A stretch of 64,000 bases of DNA, taken from positions 2,954,849-3,018,848 of the forward strand of contig WNKI01000003.1 in NCBI GenBank assembly GCA_015350385.1. The letters run 5' to 3'. The notes under the pieces were generated by a model. That model did no database searches and was not told the DNA's origin. It worked only from the letters and a program-made list of their open reading frames with translations. Shown piece by piece: positions 27,520 to 39,000 of this stretch. Numbering within the stretch: the first letter of the stretch is position 1; each line of letters starts with the position of its first letter. This DNA is from Aculops lycopersici (lineage: Eukaryota; Arthropoda; Arachnida; Trombidiformes; Eriophyidae). Made by a program: the position numbers and the translations under genes.

Positions 27520-27673
27520 CACGTATTAGAAACTAGACGAAGTGGACTCGTGAGAGGTGGAGTTTTGAATGCTGTTTATTTGGCGCAGTAGCGGTTTATA
27601 TAGTGAGAAGGGCGGAACCATAGCCCGAGTCCGCAAGGTGGGTGTGCCGGGACACTCAAGTCCCTAACACACG
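27520..27673 (-). mobile_element. Solo LTR-like element (27524-27669) with CACG target-site duplications
   Basis: Read on the minus strand, the element starts TGTTAGGGACTTGAGTG and ends CTAGTTTCTAATA, so the termini TGTTAG and CTAATA form a near-perfect inverted pair. CACG flanks both sides (27520-27523 and 27670-27673), as expected for a 4-bp integration duplication. Inside, also on the minus strand, a TATATAAACC box is followed about 30 bases later by AATAAA, the usual LTR order of promoter then poly(A) signal. The 3' end is TA where CA is typical, which one transition would explain. The 146-bp length fits a short gypsy-type LTR or a TRIM-like element. No internal retroelement genes were seen nearby. 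Confidence 0.6.
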
Positions 27674-28904
27674 CATTTTATTGCATGATTCCGCTAGCTG
27701 TGAGAGTTTTTGGGCTTGGTTTTTTTTCGATTTGGGGCCAAACTAACGGCCACAACAATTGTGACAGGATTCTTGTACTTCTAGCTGTAGAAATCTTGCG
27801 ACACTAGCCAGCTTGTGTGGCCCTTTTTACATTCTATATATCTATGAGGTTAGTCTTATCAAAAACCAGGTAGACAGACAGACTCACGCAAAGTTTGATG
27901 TTGCGCGCAGTGTGGCCAAATTTTGGCGCCAGTATATCGTCACTTCTTTTCCCTTTCATTTGCTTCTCAACAAACAAAACACAACGAATGCTTCACCTGG
28001 CCAACCGAGAAAACAACACGAGTTTCCCAAAAGCCCCCCCCCCCAAAGTGAACTTGCCCAATGGATAGCGCAACTCGATTGAGAGGGAGTTTGCGCGAAC
28101 TTTCCTATTTCTCTGTCCCTCGTTGCGAGTTGCAGGCGAGTGCAAAGGTGCAGAAGCCAGAGGTTAGAGCAACAACGAGTTTTAGCAATCCAACCGCTTG
28201 ACTCAACGCTTGCACTATCCGCGTTGCTATCGCCATCGCTGGACTGCTCTAGTCCGTTCGTTCGCTTGCAAAATTCGAGTGGAGGGGGCGGCACTTGCGC
28301 GTTGCGATTGCGCGGCCATTCGTTTATGTGCTTGTGTTGACATGGCAGAAGGGGAAAGCAGAGCGAACTTTGAGCGCATGATTGAGAGTTGAATGCTGCT
28401 GCACTAAAAGTCCATTCCATTCGCCATTCTGAATCAGGAGCGTTGAGATCATTGAATTGCCGAAAGGAACACACGCAACGCACGTTTGAGAAACCAGTCA
28501 ACACGTGAAATTTGAGAGCAAGCGAGCGGAAAGTTGCAAAGGATTGGCAACAAGCAAGTCGAGGTCAGTAATAAGAAAAATAGATTGAGACCATATTTCA
28601 AATCGATCGAGATAGCAATAGAAGCAAGTCACCCACAAGTAAACACAAGTGAAAATACAAGTTAGAAAGAGGAGAGCTGAAACAAGAGAAGAATCAACAA
28701 CTTGAAGATTTTATGCTCGAAAAGAATTATGGAGCTAGAGGTGGCATCAACAGCTGAGAAGTAGCATTGACTAGACCACTAAAAACTTGAGTTCAGGGCT
28801 TGTACAAAGAAGAATTTTATAATTAGATCGGGGGAAGTCATCAAGCTTCATTGAGTTATAGCAAGATTAAGGTTAAAAGAGCAAAAATTAGAGCAAGTTT
28901 CAAG
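27674..28904. other. Region upstream of the QSOX gene
   Basis: Probably contains the promoter and 5' leader of the QSOX gene. An A-rich leader-like stretch runs from about 28560 to the start codon, and a possible donor (GAG/GTCAGT) lies near 28561. A poly-C tract sits at about 28034-28043. Overlapping open frames at 27.8-28.5 kb on both strands show no recognisable domain. Confidence 0.4.
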
Positions 28905-31900
28905 ATGATTAACCTGAGCTCAGATTACAAGAGGCGACGCGGCGCCTTCTTGCCCACCAGAGGTGCGGTACTATTGTCACTAGTCTTACTTGGTCTCGTC
29001 CATTTAGCACCACATCTACTCGACAATGGTGGCAGTAGTAGTAGTAGCACATCACCTTTACCTTGCAACAGCGGCAGCAACAACATCAAGAGAACTTCAG
29101 CATTAAGAGCAGCCGCAATACTAGACGAAGAAAATCAAAACAAATGTTCCTCCGAAAGCAACAGCAACATCAAAATCTCATCATTGTTATCAGTAGAAAA
29201 TGCAAACTACTTAACAAGCTTAATAGAGAAACTTGGCGAGAGTCTTAGGCCGAAAATTCTATTGGCTCAAGCGCATCAGGCCTCACAAGAGAAGGGGAGG
29301 GAGATTTTTGATCTCACTGCAGCAAACTTCAACCCGGAGCTCATTCAGCACGAGAGCCCATTTCCGCATATCAAGTTGATTGAATACTATGTACCATTTT
29401 GCAGATTTTGCAAGCAACTTGCATCCACCTACGATCGGTTAGCTAGCGATATTCACGCCTGGCGAAATGTGATACGTCCGGTGGCGTTGAATGTGGCAGG
29501 CAACTCTCTAGTTTTGCAACCGTGGTCGATTGAGGAAGTTCCTTCGCTAAAGTTTTACCCACCTGTGAATGCAACAATTGCGGCAAAATTCAACGAACTC
29601 CACGATGAGTGGAACAAGACAATGCCATTGCAACAGGTTCATCAGAATGTAGCTAAATTGTTCAACACTTTAACTGACTACAAAGCTGAGACGCTGAATT
29701 TGAACAAGTATTTGGAAAACTCCAAGTTGCTTAAATCTGACCTACTCAATTACATAGAGCGCTACGCAATTGCTCATGAGCCCAACGATCTGCCGGCCAC
29801 TTGGCCCAACCTGAGGCCGGTTAGTGAGCCGAGTTTGCTTCAATTGCGCAAGACTCACCCAAGGAAGGAGCTGTTCTTGGTAGTTGAGGGCGCAAGACAT
29901 CAATCTTCGTCAGCCGCTTCAAGTCTTGGTCTAGCTACAGTGATGGAGTTGAGCTCAACCACTTCCTGGAAGTCGGTGAGGTATGTGCGCGCTAGTGAAA
30001 ACAGGCCGCTTATCGAGAATGTGATAATGCAGCTTAAGAGGGTTATCGAGCGCAAGAGTCAAGATGGCAACTCGCACGACACGGCTACTGCTGTTGCTAC
30101 AGAACAGTCAAAACAACAAGGCAACAACTCGATACAAGAGCAAATTGAATTGCTGACCAAACTCATGAATGAGCAAGAAGGTGTTGAGTCTGATGGCAAG
30201 TCAGCTACTAATAGCTTGGTGCTCGTTCATATTGATGACTCGCATCAGCCGGTAAAGAGGAGCGAGCAACTTGCCTCAACAGCTATTCCTTCCATGACAA
30301 TAGTGACCGGCTCGGATCTCGTCAACTCAGAGCAACAACTTAGCGGAGAGCTGACATTTGGTGATGCAACAGCTTCAAATAATGTAAACACAAGAGCGAG
30401 ACGAGCAGCAGCAGCAGCTAGCGATGACCAGACAGGTAAAGACGCACAGGCAACTGCTGTCAAATTTGACGATCTGAGCAATGAGAAGAAGATTGAGCTG
30501 GTGGCATCGCATATAAAACAAGTTTATACTGAGACTCTAGAGGATAGAGCCTTTGCAACTGCAATTGAATTATTTGACAAGGATATAACAATAAGAGGAG
30601 ATGAGAATCACGTAGTCAAAAAGTTTTCATCCGAGAGCAAGAAGAGTAGTTTGCATAGAATGAAGCAAAGTGTTGAGGAGTCGCGGACAAGCCCGAAGTT
30701 CCCACAGGTTCTTGAATCCTTTAATCCTCATCGGTTATTATCTCAGGTGGATCAAGATGAATATGAGGACAAAATCAAGGCTATTCATTATATATTGTTC
30801 AGTGAAGTTCCTCGCCGGTTGGCAACCCTAAACATTAACAATAATAAGAATCCACCAAACGACAAGCTAGAGAAACTCAATACTTTGGTGAACTTAGTCT
30901 CTGTGATCAAGTCCTACTTTCCCCTGCCCGATTCATCGTCTATTCACTTTATCGATGGAGTTTTAAATTATTTGACTAGCTTGAAGCAGCAAGACCTCAT
31001 GACAACATCAACACCGACATCAGCGGCATTCACATCACAAGCTTTCAAGCAAGAGCTAAAGAGATTAGAGAGCGAGGGCAAGCAGCTACCCCAGATTAGA
31101 GAGTGGAAGTCGTGCAAGTATGGCGGCTACCCGTGTGCATTATGGCGATTGTTTCACACGCTCACCGCCTTCGAGTATCGAAAGTTGAGTCAGATTTACC
31201 ACGTTGAATCATCTACATTCTCTTCAGTTACATCATCCTCGCAATCACAGTCACCGATAATCGGACAGCAGCAAGCGATCATAATGCCACAACACCAAGA
31301 GCCAGCGATGGATAGCAACAATAACAACCACCAAGTTTTAGCAAATGCAGAGCAAATTGTATCAACAAACTCAACGGGCTCAGAACAAGAAAACTCAGCT
31401 CCCGTTGAGCGGCTAGTGTCGCCTCCAAGCACTACAACTTCATTATCTCTAACAATCGACGGTATGTCAGGCAACAACAATAACAATACATTGTTACAAA
31501 TCGGCGATCGTAGATACCGAAGGCCAACTAGTCAAGATTTGGCCGAGTTGCCGTTGCCCGTGATTCTAGTCATGCGAGATTACATAAGCAACTTCTTCTC
31601 CTGCGAGGAATGTGTCAAACATTTCAAGATTGAAACGGCCGATTTGAGCCTGGACAGAATCCGGCAACAAGAGCCAGCCGAGTTTTCGATTTTGTGGCTA
31701 TGGGAAACACACAATCGTGTGAACAAACGATTATCTGTTGATTTAGAGACCAACCCAAAGGAGCATCCAAAGGTATGGTTCCCCACCTATGAGCAATGCC
31801 AAGCTTGTTACCTAAAGCCACCAAGCTTTCTAAATGCAGCTGCCAGTGGCAGCGCCATTACAACATCCACATCTGTTGATTCGAGCGAGATGTTCAAAGA

Positions 31901-32162
31901 GGCAATCGAGTGGAATCGACAGGAGGTTTTAGCTTTCCTGATGCGCGAGTACACCAAGCAACCGATGGATGGGGTGGCCAACATTTTCGGTTATCAAGTT
32001 CCTCATATGTTCGGCTATATATTTGTTGCCTCCATCTTGTGTCTACTTGGGATGTTATTACTTCGATGCGCGGCTTGTTATATTGAACGCCAACGTCGTC
32101 ACAAGGCAACCTTATTGAACGGCAACGGAGCCCATTACACCATGGAGTTGCAAAGATCTTAG
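28905..32162 (+). CDS. QSOX: Quiescin sulfhydryl oxidase (QSOX), single exon, membrane-anchored
   Basis: Flavin-linked enzyme that makes disulfides in secreted proteins, passing electrons from thiols to oxygen in the ER/Golgi. The frame is open from a TTG at 28851, but the first in-frame ATG is at 28905 (in-frame stop at 28824), giving 1085 residues. In order: basic N-terminus plus hydrophobic signal/anchor (about 20-38); thioredoxin domain with C166-R-F-C169; Ser/Gln-rich linker with a dibasic RARR site (497-500); helical region (about 610-710); Erv/ALR FAD domain with C737, C744 (GGYPCALWRLFH), redox C900-E-E-C903, an LWLWETHNRVN FAD-contact helix and C965-Q-A-C968; transmembrane helix (about 1036-1060) and a short basic tail. 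It is longer than typical QSOX (about 600-750) because of low-complexity inserts, including about 118 residues between C744 and C900. No intron was seen. Confidence 0.93.
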   Translation: MINLSSDYKRRRGAFLPTRGAVLLSLVLLGLVHLAPHLLDNGGSSSSSTSPLPCNSGSNNIKRTSALRAAAILDEENQNKCSSESNSNIKISSLLSVENANYLTSLIEKLGESLRPKILLAQAHQASQEKGREIFDLTAANFNPELIQHESPFPHIKLIEYYVPFCRFCKQLASTYDRLASDIHAWRNVIRPVALNVAGNSLVLQPWSIEEVPSLKFYPPVNATIAAKFNELHDEWNKTMPLQQVHQNVAKLFNTLTDYKAETLNLNKYLENSKLLKSDLLNYIERYAIAHEPNDLPATWPNLRPVSEPSLLQLRKTHPRKELFLVVEGARHQSSSAASSLGLATVMELSSTTSWKSVRYVRASENRPLIENVIMQLKRVIERKSQDGNSHDTATAVATEQSKQQGNNSIQEQIELLTKLMNEQEGVESDGKSATNSLVLVHIDDSHQPVKRSEQLASTAIPSMTIVTGSDLVNSEQQLSGELTFGDATASNNVNTRARRAAAAASDDQTGKDAQATAVKFDDLSNEKKIELVASHIKQVYTETLEDRAFATAIELFDKDITIRGDENHVVKKFSSESKKSSLHRMKQSVEESRTSPKFPQVLESFNPHRLLSQVDQDEYEDKIKAIHYILFSEVPRRLATLNINNNKNPPNDKLEKLNTLVNLVSVIKSYFPLPDSSSIHFIDGVLNYLTSLKQQDLMTTSTPTSAAFTSQAFKQELKRLESEGKQLPQIREWKSCKYGGYPCALWRLFHTLTAFEYRKLSQIYHVESSTFSSVTSSSQSQSPIIGQQQAIIMPQHQEPAMDSNNNNHQVLANAEQIVSTNSTGSEQENSAPVERLVSPPSTTTSLSLTIDGMSGNNNNNTLLQIGDRRYRRPTSQDLAELPLPVILVMRDYISNFFSCEECVKHFKIETADLSLDRIRQQEPAEFSILWLWETHNRVNKRLSVDLETNPKEHPKVWFPTYEQCQACYLKPPSFLNAAASGSAITTSTSVDSSEMFKEAIEWNRQEVLAFLMREYTKQPMDGVANIFGYQVPHMFGYIFVASILCLLGMLLLRCAACYIERQRRHKATLLNGNGAHYTMELQRS

Positions 32163-35100
32163 GGTTGGGTCTAAACTTATCGAGTAACAATTTCCGCGAG
32201 CTTGCCAGTCAGTCTTTTGTCGTTTGACTTGCTTGTTCGCTGGGAGATTACACTTTACCTGTGATTTTTACATCCGAGAGAGAAAAAGCAAAGCCCCTCC
32301 TATCGACATACTCTCGGAGCTCGTCAACCAGTGAGTCAGTCAAGTCTTGATTTGTAAAGTGGTGGGAAATTTTCAAGAAGCGAATGGTTAGGGCCCATTT
32401 CAAATTATTAACCCGCGCAGAGACACTCCCCGCAACGAGTTTTATTATGTGAACGACTCATCATTAGATTTGTTTATTACCTGGGCATCTGAAACGTTGA
32501 GGTAGTAAATGGCAAAACGGAAGCCTTTGTGAATTTTAACCTCCCGAGACTCGATTGCAATTAAAAAACGCCAGCCGCAAACGAGCTTCTCGTTGGCTCG
32601 CTCTCATCGCTACTGTCGCTGTCATCGCCAAACTAGCCATCTGAAGGGGCGAGACCGAGAGATTACGGTTAACTTTATAACTGCAAGACATCATTAGCAA
32701 GACCACACCAGGTACAGAGTTAGCAAGAGCAACACACGCGTAAACTCGGCGGCAGAGGCGTAGTACAAAAGAGCAGCTCGGTGGTTAATGAATTGTGGTA
32801 ATTGAAAAATGCAACGAGTGTGGACCATCACAAAAACAGTTAACGGGTAGACCAAAGTCGGGGCTAACATATAATCTGCTGGCCAGCTACTGCCATACTT
32901 ATTTTATATTTTAAACACACAAGCAAACTGGCTAACCAACCAACAAAACTAAACAAGACACCAACTCAAGCGCGATAAAAGCAAATCGTGTTTTAGCCAC
33001 TGTAATGTGGTCGAGTCTTAGCCAGCTAAACACCTACAAACTTGGGTTGTCGCTGTTGCCGAAATTATAATCGTTATTGTAACTGTGTTGTTGTTGTTGT
33101 TGATGATGCTTGCTTTTGTTGCGTAATACATTTTGATAAACAGAAACACATAAACCGAGAGGAACACCAGTCAGCCAGTAAGACCGTCACGGATAGATGC
33201 CACAAGCGTATTGTAAGCACAAAACATAGCAGCAAACTTTCAGTCTCTTAACTCATGGATCTCTTGCTAGATGATAATTCTCACAATATCTCGCCCAATG
33301 CTGCTCTGATTGCGCAAAATGAGCAGACAACGAGGTTAGGTAGGCAGCGCCCATAGGTAAATAGAGAGCAACCACGCAGATTAAGCGCCTACACTTCTAC
33401 TACCTGGCAGTCTGCCGTGTCAATGCACAACCAGGAACAGGAACATAACACAATAACACCATCTCGTACACTACATAGACAAACGTTAAATTTTATCTTA
33501 TACTACGTTTATGAGCTCAGAGCAAAGATATTATTAATAATGATGAAACAAAAAAAATCACAAAATAAAACTTTTCAAAGCTAATATTTTGATAACGCTT
33601 TTTAATCATCTCTGTGTGAGGTGTTTGTTATCAGCAAAGTTGGCAACGATATGGAGGGAGAGAGAGCCACATGCAAACTCTCTCGCGAATGAAATGATGA
33701 TGATTAGACAGCAGCCACCACTTGTTCCTGTATCACACTAAATGCTAGCGCAATTCCATTGTGTTCCAGTTAGCTTGGCGTCTCTTTTTCAGAAAATTGA
33801 TCTCCTTACTGCTCGTTGCTAACATTATTATTTACTAGCCAACTCCATACCACTTGACGGATTTTTATTCTGCAGCTATACAAACCAAAATACTCAAGTG
33901 GCTAGTGGTCTTTGTCTGTCGTTTGCTTATCAAATTGAAGATTTCAATTTTCTCACTCAACCGCTTGCTTCTTTGCAAGTGGTTTGAGTCGCTGCTTTCC
34001 AGATGCTCAATTTGTTGGTTTTAGTTTACGTTGTTGCGTGGCACCGGCCAGAGACATCGACTACCGACGCCACCATCATCATCGCAAAGATAATGTTGTC
34101 TCTTTGGAGCTAATAAATCATGTGAACTTATATACAAAAACATCGAGCGGCTGGCAATAAATATCGTCGCGCGACAGTAGCTCTGGGCCGCTGCCACATC
34201 ATCTGCTCTCGAAAGTTTGCGGTGGTACCAGGCCACCGCCGACGGACATTGACAAAGACTCGAGTATCTCTCGCTCTCTACAAAGTTGCTGCTCCTTTTT
34301 CGTAACAACGTTGAGAACGACGAGGACGTAAAACCCCAACAAAACTACAAACCCAGCAGTGGTAGTAGTAGTCGTCGTTGGCCAATTTAACTGGTGGTTG
34401 CTCTACAAAACGAAACGAGTGCGAGCTTCCTGCCAGGGTTTTGAGTTCATAAATCAGTCATCTCCAACCCCCCTTGCCTTCGCTTAGGCCCACGAGGACG
34501 ACAATGACAACTGAACCAGTCATTTGACTCAAGGAGACTCTTGGTGGGCAAACTTCCTCGAACAAACAAACAAACAAACGATGCGATTGTCGGGCATAAT
34601 AGAGACGTCGTGAGATGAGTTTGCAAAACTGCTGACCGGAAGCAACAAGCGGGTTGCCGCTCTGAATTAGAACGAGAATTCTTTGAGTTTTGCGATGGTC
34701 ACGTCGCATGAGTCAAGCCGTTTACTTGCTCGGTCCCTAAGTTTAGTTATAAATTGAAACATCAGCAACAACCCGATGGCTTCAGCACACATTGGCAAGC
34801 TCGACAGCTCCAATGGTCTTAGGTTAACAGATCTATCAATAAATCTTGATTCAGACATTGGAATCGCGCCTCTACTTCACGATGATGATAAATGTAGTTG
34901 GGAATTTGCCGTTCAAATGGCTAACTCAAGTAAGCGAGCATCGCGCCATCTCGTTCCAAACGCCATAAGGATTTTCCCAAAGTCAGTTCGCTTTTTGAAT
35001 CAATAGGCGCCGCCACTGCAACTTGCAACTCACTCTCCTCCCCTGCTCATGCCAAATGAAGGTGATGATGAGATTAAGATTGAGAGTAATGTAATTGGAC

Positions 35101-35304
35101 ACTGCGAATATATTTATTAACTATTCAAGTGATTAGTCAATAAATTGTAGTACGGAGTTGTGGTGTGGGCAATCCGAACAATAAAACTCCAAGGAGCGGC
35201 ATAGTAGTACTGCCACTTGGAAATTCGACACCTCAATTGGGTGTGTTGCTCTCATGCAAATTAGATGAAATACGAGCAACGGCAAGAGAGCATAGGGTGA
35301 CATT
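32163..35304. other. 3' flank of QSOX and spacer to the J-domain gene
   Basis: Non-coding as far as I can tell. An AATAAA at 33564-33569 could end a 1.4-kb QSOX 3' UTR. No nearer AATAAA was noticed. A small open frame at 34776-35006 has no recognisable feature. Confidence 0.45.
33564..33569 (+). terminator. Candidate poly(A) signal for QSOX
   Basis: AATAAA in an A-rich context, about 1.4 kb downstream of the QSOX stop codon and in the same orientation. Confidence 0.35.
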
Positions 35305-35310
35305 TTTATT
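35305..35310 (-). terminator. Poly(A) signal of the secreted J-domain gene
   Basis: TTTATT on the plus strand reads AATAAA on the minus strand, about 56 bases after the stop codon of the 35366-36028 gene. That is a typical distance. Confidence 0.6.
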
Positions 35311-35365
35311 GGTTTCTCTCAACCTCTTTCTCATCAATTTTACGATGAGAAGGGATTAAGCAAAC

Positions 35366-36028
35366 TTAATTGGACAACTTATCGTAAGCACCCTGCATTT
35401 TGACAAACAAATCCTTCAGGTATGCCTTCCCGCTTGCGTCCAAGTTGGTGTTTTTATCTGGATGCAGCAACAGGGACAAATTCTTTCTTGCTTTCTTGAT
35501 GTCGGCCGAAGATCCGTTGGGTCCAACGCCCAAAATTGCACGGTCACCTCCCTTGGCCATCTCTTGTTCGAGAATGTTAGCCATGTCAGTGGCAAGAGTT
35601 GGTGGGCAGCCGCCATAGTTGAGGCACACCTGTTTCAAGCGCTGATTCTCAATTAGAGCCTCCATATAGCGACCCGAAGACCTGAGGGCGTTGATTTTGT
35701 TAGTTACGTCACCAGCCAACTTTGAGGCCACATCGGGCGACTTGTTGGTCTGCACCTCGGTCATTAGCTCACTAATTTCCTTCTCGGCTTCCGGGTTTCC
35801 AACTGACACCTTTGAAGCGGCAATGTTGGCCGACTGAGCGGCAGAAGGTGCCGGGTTCTTCAATGAATCCAAAGCGCCGGTGGCACCCCTGACACTGTCC
35901 ATACCGAGCTCCTTTGCTAGCCAAGCACCTGGGTCATTCAGATCCAAACTTGCGTTGACCATTGTTGCAACGATAAAAGTGCTAGCTACAATTAGGCTTA
36001 GCATCTTGAGAGCTGATGATGACGACAT
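35366..36028 (-). CDS. Small secreted protein with a C-terminal J domain
   Basis: 220 residues, one exon. Residues 1-27 form a clear signal peptide (ALKMLSLIVASTFIVATMVNA). A helical, Ala/Lys/Glu-rich middle (about 28-130) carries no known domain. A short segment with two cysteines (C135 and C141 in CLNYGGCPP) could form a disulfide. Residues 162-220 are a J domain: LGVGPNGSSADIKKARKNLS, then the diagnostic HPD at 189-191, then a last helix ending AYDKLSN. The usual Tyr before LGV is replaced (RAILGV). J domains stimulate Hsp70 ATPase through HPD, so an ER-lumen BiP partner or an exported co-chaperone is possible. It is not a standard ERdj by layout. An AT-rich TATA-like stretch (TATAATATAAATAAAAG) lies just upstream, and a poly(A) signal follows. 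Confidence 0.88.
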   Translation of the reverse strand: MSSSSALKMLSLIVASTFIVATMVNASLDLNDPGAWLAKELGMDSVRGATGALDSLKNPAPSAAQSANIAASKVSVGNPEAEKEISELMTEVQTNKSPDVASKLAGDVTNKINALRSSGRYMEALIENQRLKQVCLNYGGCPPTLATDMANILEQEMAKGGDRAILGVGPNGSSADIKKARKNLSLLLHPDKNTNLDASGKAYLKDLFVKMQGAYDKLSN

Positions 36029-39000
36029 GATCTTAATTACTTTTATTTATATTATAGATCGATTGAGCAACCATTCAAACATATAATATCTATTCCTTAT
36101 TCACACGGGGATGAGAAAACTGAAACCTGTTTGCCTTTTGAAAATATCTGAATGCTCACTTAACCAGCGAGCCAATTGCCGCCGTTGCTCACTCCTCTCG
36201 ATCCATATTTAGATTTCGGCGTCAATGTTGATGTACGCGATGAGTCTTCAATGTCTGTCACTATGGCCAGAGGTAGACAGTTGGAGCGTCGTTCTCATTG
36301 GATTGAGAAAGGCAAACATTCGATCTCTTGGTGTGATGTCACGAAGCGCCATTAAAGGTGGCAGAATAATCTGACAAAATAACCACTGAGGCTGTGGGAA
36401 AACAAACAGAGTCAATCTGTTGTGTTGTGATCAGATATTTAAAAAGGCATGCGGAAGTGTGAGGCAAACACCAGAGAGTCAATCTTCTCCATTTGTGTAA
36501 TCTATTTCTTGAGAATTCCAACTTGAAGCGCCATTTTCTCGCCGACCACCAAGAAACTCGATTCAAGTTGGCGTCACATTAGCAATGCAAATTGCCGGTC
36601 ACGCGGCCAAATGAACGACTCGCGCAATGGAGAGAGAGAGAGAGAGAGACAATTCAATTTCCGGTTTTTGGTTTGAACAAATTGACTCATTTGAATGGAA
36701 TCAAACGACTGAGGAGTCGGTCTTTTGTTTCAATTGTCCACTTCAATTGCAAAGCCACGCGACTCTCATTTGAATGAGATGCAGCGGTAATCTGATGCAC
36801 TCGCCGGGTGGCAAGTGCATCGTAAGTGTGCCAATGTGAGTGTTGCTCTTTCTGCGCCTTGTATTCGGATACATATATAAATGGAATGTATCCTATTGCA
36901 TCCAATGATTCTGAGGCAAAACTGAGGCGCACTCGGGCTTGGGGACCGAAACAACATGCAATCAGAGCATGTGAATGACTGGTGTTCAAGAGTCTAGTGA
37001 TCGAAAGATCGATCAATCAGATTCGCGCCGCTAATGACGATAATGACGATTCGAGAACAAGATGCTCTGTGTCGATTTGTGTGGTTTTTGGTCTCTGATC
37101 TATAGACTTGTTTCCAGTTTCCGTCTCCGTATTGCAACTAATACTAAAATTGTCCTCGATGGCAGCTACATAAGTGCGAATCGTATTTCACTCGCCACAG
37201 TCGAAAGTCATATTGCACACCAACTACTAGCCGATCAGCCACTAGGTTTGCATATTGGCTAACAAACCGGAAACTCGCGCGCCACACCCCAAATGCCAGG
37301 CATCAACTAGCGCAACAAACCGACCACTGGATTGAGTATCGTTTGATAAATTGATTCTGCGTGGCATTTGAAGATACTGAGATGATCCTCAATACAACCA
37401 ACAAGCCTATGGTCCACTCTCTCGCTGCTGGTGGCATCTGAAGCAGTTTGCGTCCATTTTGGTGCAGCAATCGCAAAAATGTCACTGCTGCTCCGTGAAA
37501 GTTGACTGCGATTGCGTCATTAGCGATGGCGACGATAGCGGCCACTTTTTTGCGCGTGCAATGCGGTTAGAGCTTAGAAGATGATCCCAGCAGTTGACCA
37601 AAACAAACACGAGTTGAACCAAAAGTTGCATGTCACGCCCACAAGCGAGATGTTACTCGGCGAAAATCCCGCGCTGGAGCACGAGAGTCAATTGGAGCAG
37701 CCGACCGGAAGTGGTCAAAAAACGACCACCCTCTCGGATGTTGAAAGTTGAGTTCGCTCTTTTCCTCTCTAAAAAATTATTTCACATCAGACTCAAACTG
37801 CGCCGGGTGTCATCATCGTCTCTCATGCTCATAATCACCACAACCTCCTTCACCACCACCACCACCATTGCAGCCACCGACTACCTGGTGTGGTCTCGCT
37901 GGTAATAAAGCGACCAGACTAACTAAACCAAAGCCAACATCCCAGTTGCACTCGAGCGACTAGCTTTTGGATCATTAAGGGAGCCCATTAGTGGTTAAGT
38001 ACTAGGGGGACACTGCAGTTTTTTGTGTGTGAGTAGCTCTATGAACTAAGCTCAATGAATGAATCATATCGCTCGTGGTGGTTGCGACGGTAAATGAGCA
38101 AGTGGTTGATGTCGCGTGTCGCCTAGTTAAAATTATTACCGTTATCATTCAGGTGAACTTGACACCTTTAACGACTTGGTGTAGCGCTCGAAGGAGACTG
38201 GGCTGCAATGGAAATTTGCAGACAGGTAACCCGAGCTGGCGCGTTAATTGACAATTCAATCGTTGAGTTGAGTTTCAATTTCAATAGATTAGGGTAGATA
38301 TATAGATGGTCAGGTAGAGATAACGAGCAAAGGTGATAATAAAATTCAAGGAGGTGAGATAAGGAGCAAACGTGGAGTTGGCGTTTCCGTGATTCTCTCT
38401 CGCCTCGGTTGCCAAAACAAGACGTCCATTGTTTGCCCAGACAAAACAATGGACACCGCGACACTTGATAAATACACGCACTTTGTCACTTGGTCGACTC
38501 TGCGACCTAGTGACTCCTGAATCCTTGAAGACTGGCGCCATTTATTCACCTACAAGATTCTAGATGTGAGCATCGCATTGAGCGCAAGCAACAAACACGC
38601 GTGTAGCGTGATTTATGGACCCGATTGATGGTGTTGCCGGATAATTCACACTATTTTGTCTCTTCTTTGCCAGGCACTCTGGGGTAAGCAACGTCGAAAA
38701 CCACAACATGCGGCCGAGACGGGGACAGAGGAGCATAGACACACACGGATACACATAGCGATAATATTTGCCCGTCCTGTCGGTTTCGCTCAGCGTCGGC
38801 CCCAAAAGGAAGCACGAGCCAAGAGGAAAAAAGTGTCACCATCTTGCGTCATTGTGGTTGTGGTGGTTTACCTAGTGAGAGTTGCGCTTTTTCTTTGCGT
38901 TAGCCGCGCACACAAAAAGAGGCGCGAGCCATCAATTCCACCGACCTACGAGTTTCAAGTAAAAGCCAACCAGTGGGTTTTTTCCCTTTCGTTGCCGTCG

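Noticed and set aside
28851..28904. QSOX start at TTG 28851
   Set aside because: Non-ATG; the first in-frame ATG is 28905 and is followed by a basic region and signal-like hydrophobic stretch.
31190..31540. QSOX low-complexity insert as an unspliced intron
   Set aside because: It stays in frame with Gln/Asn/Ser-rich content typical of the other linkers of this protein, and no strong GT-AG pair frames it. Kept as coding, with cDNA as the test.
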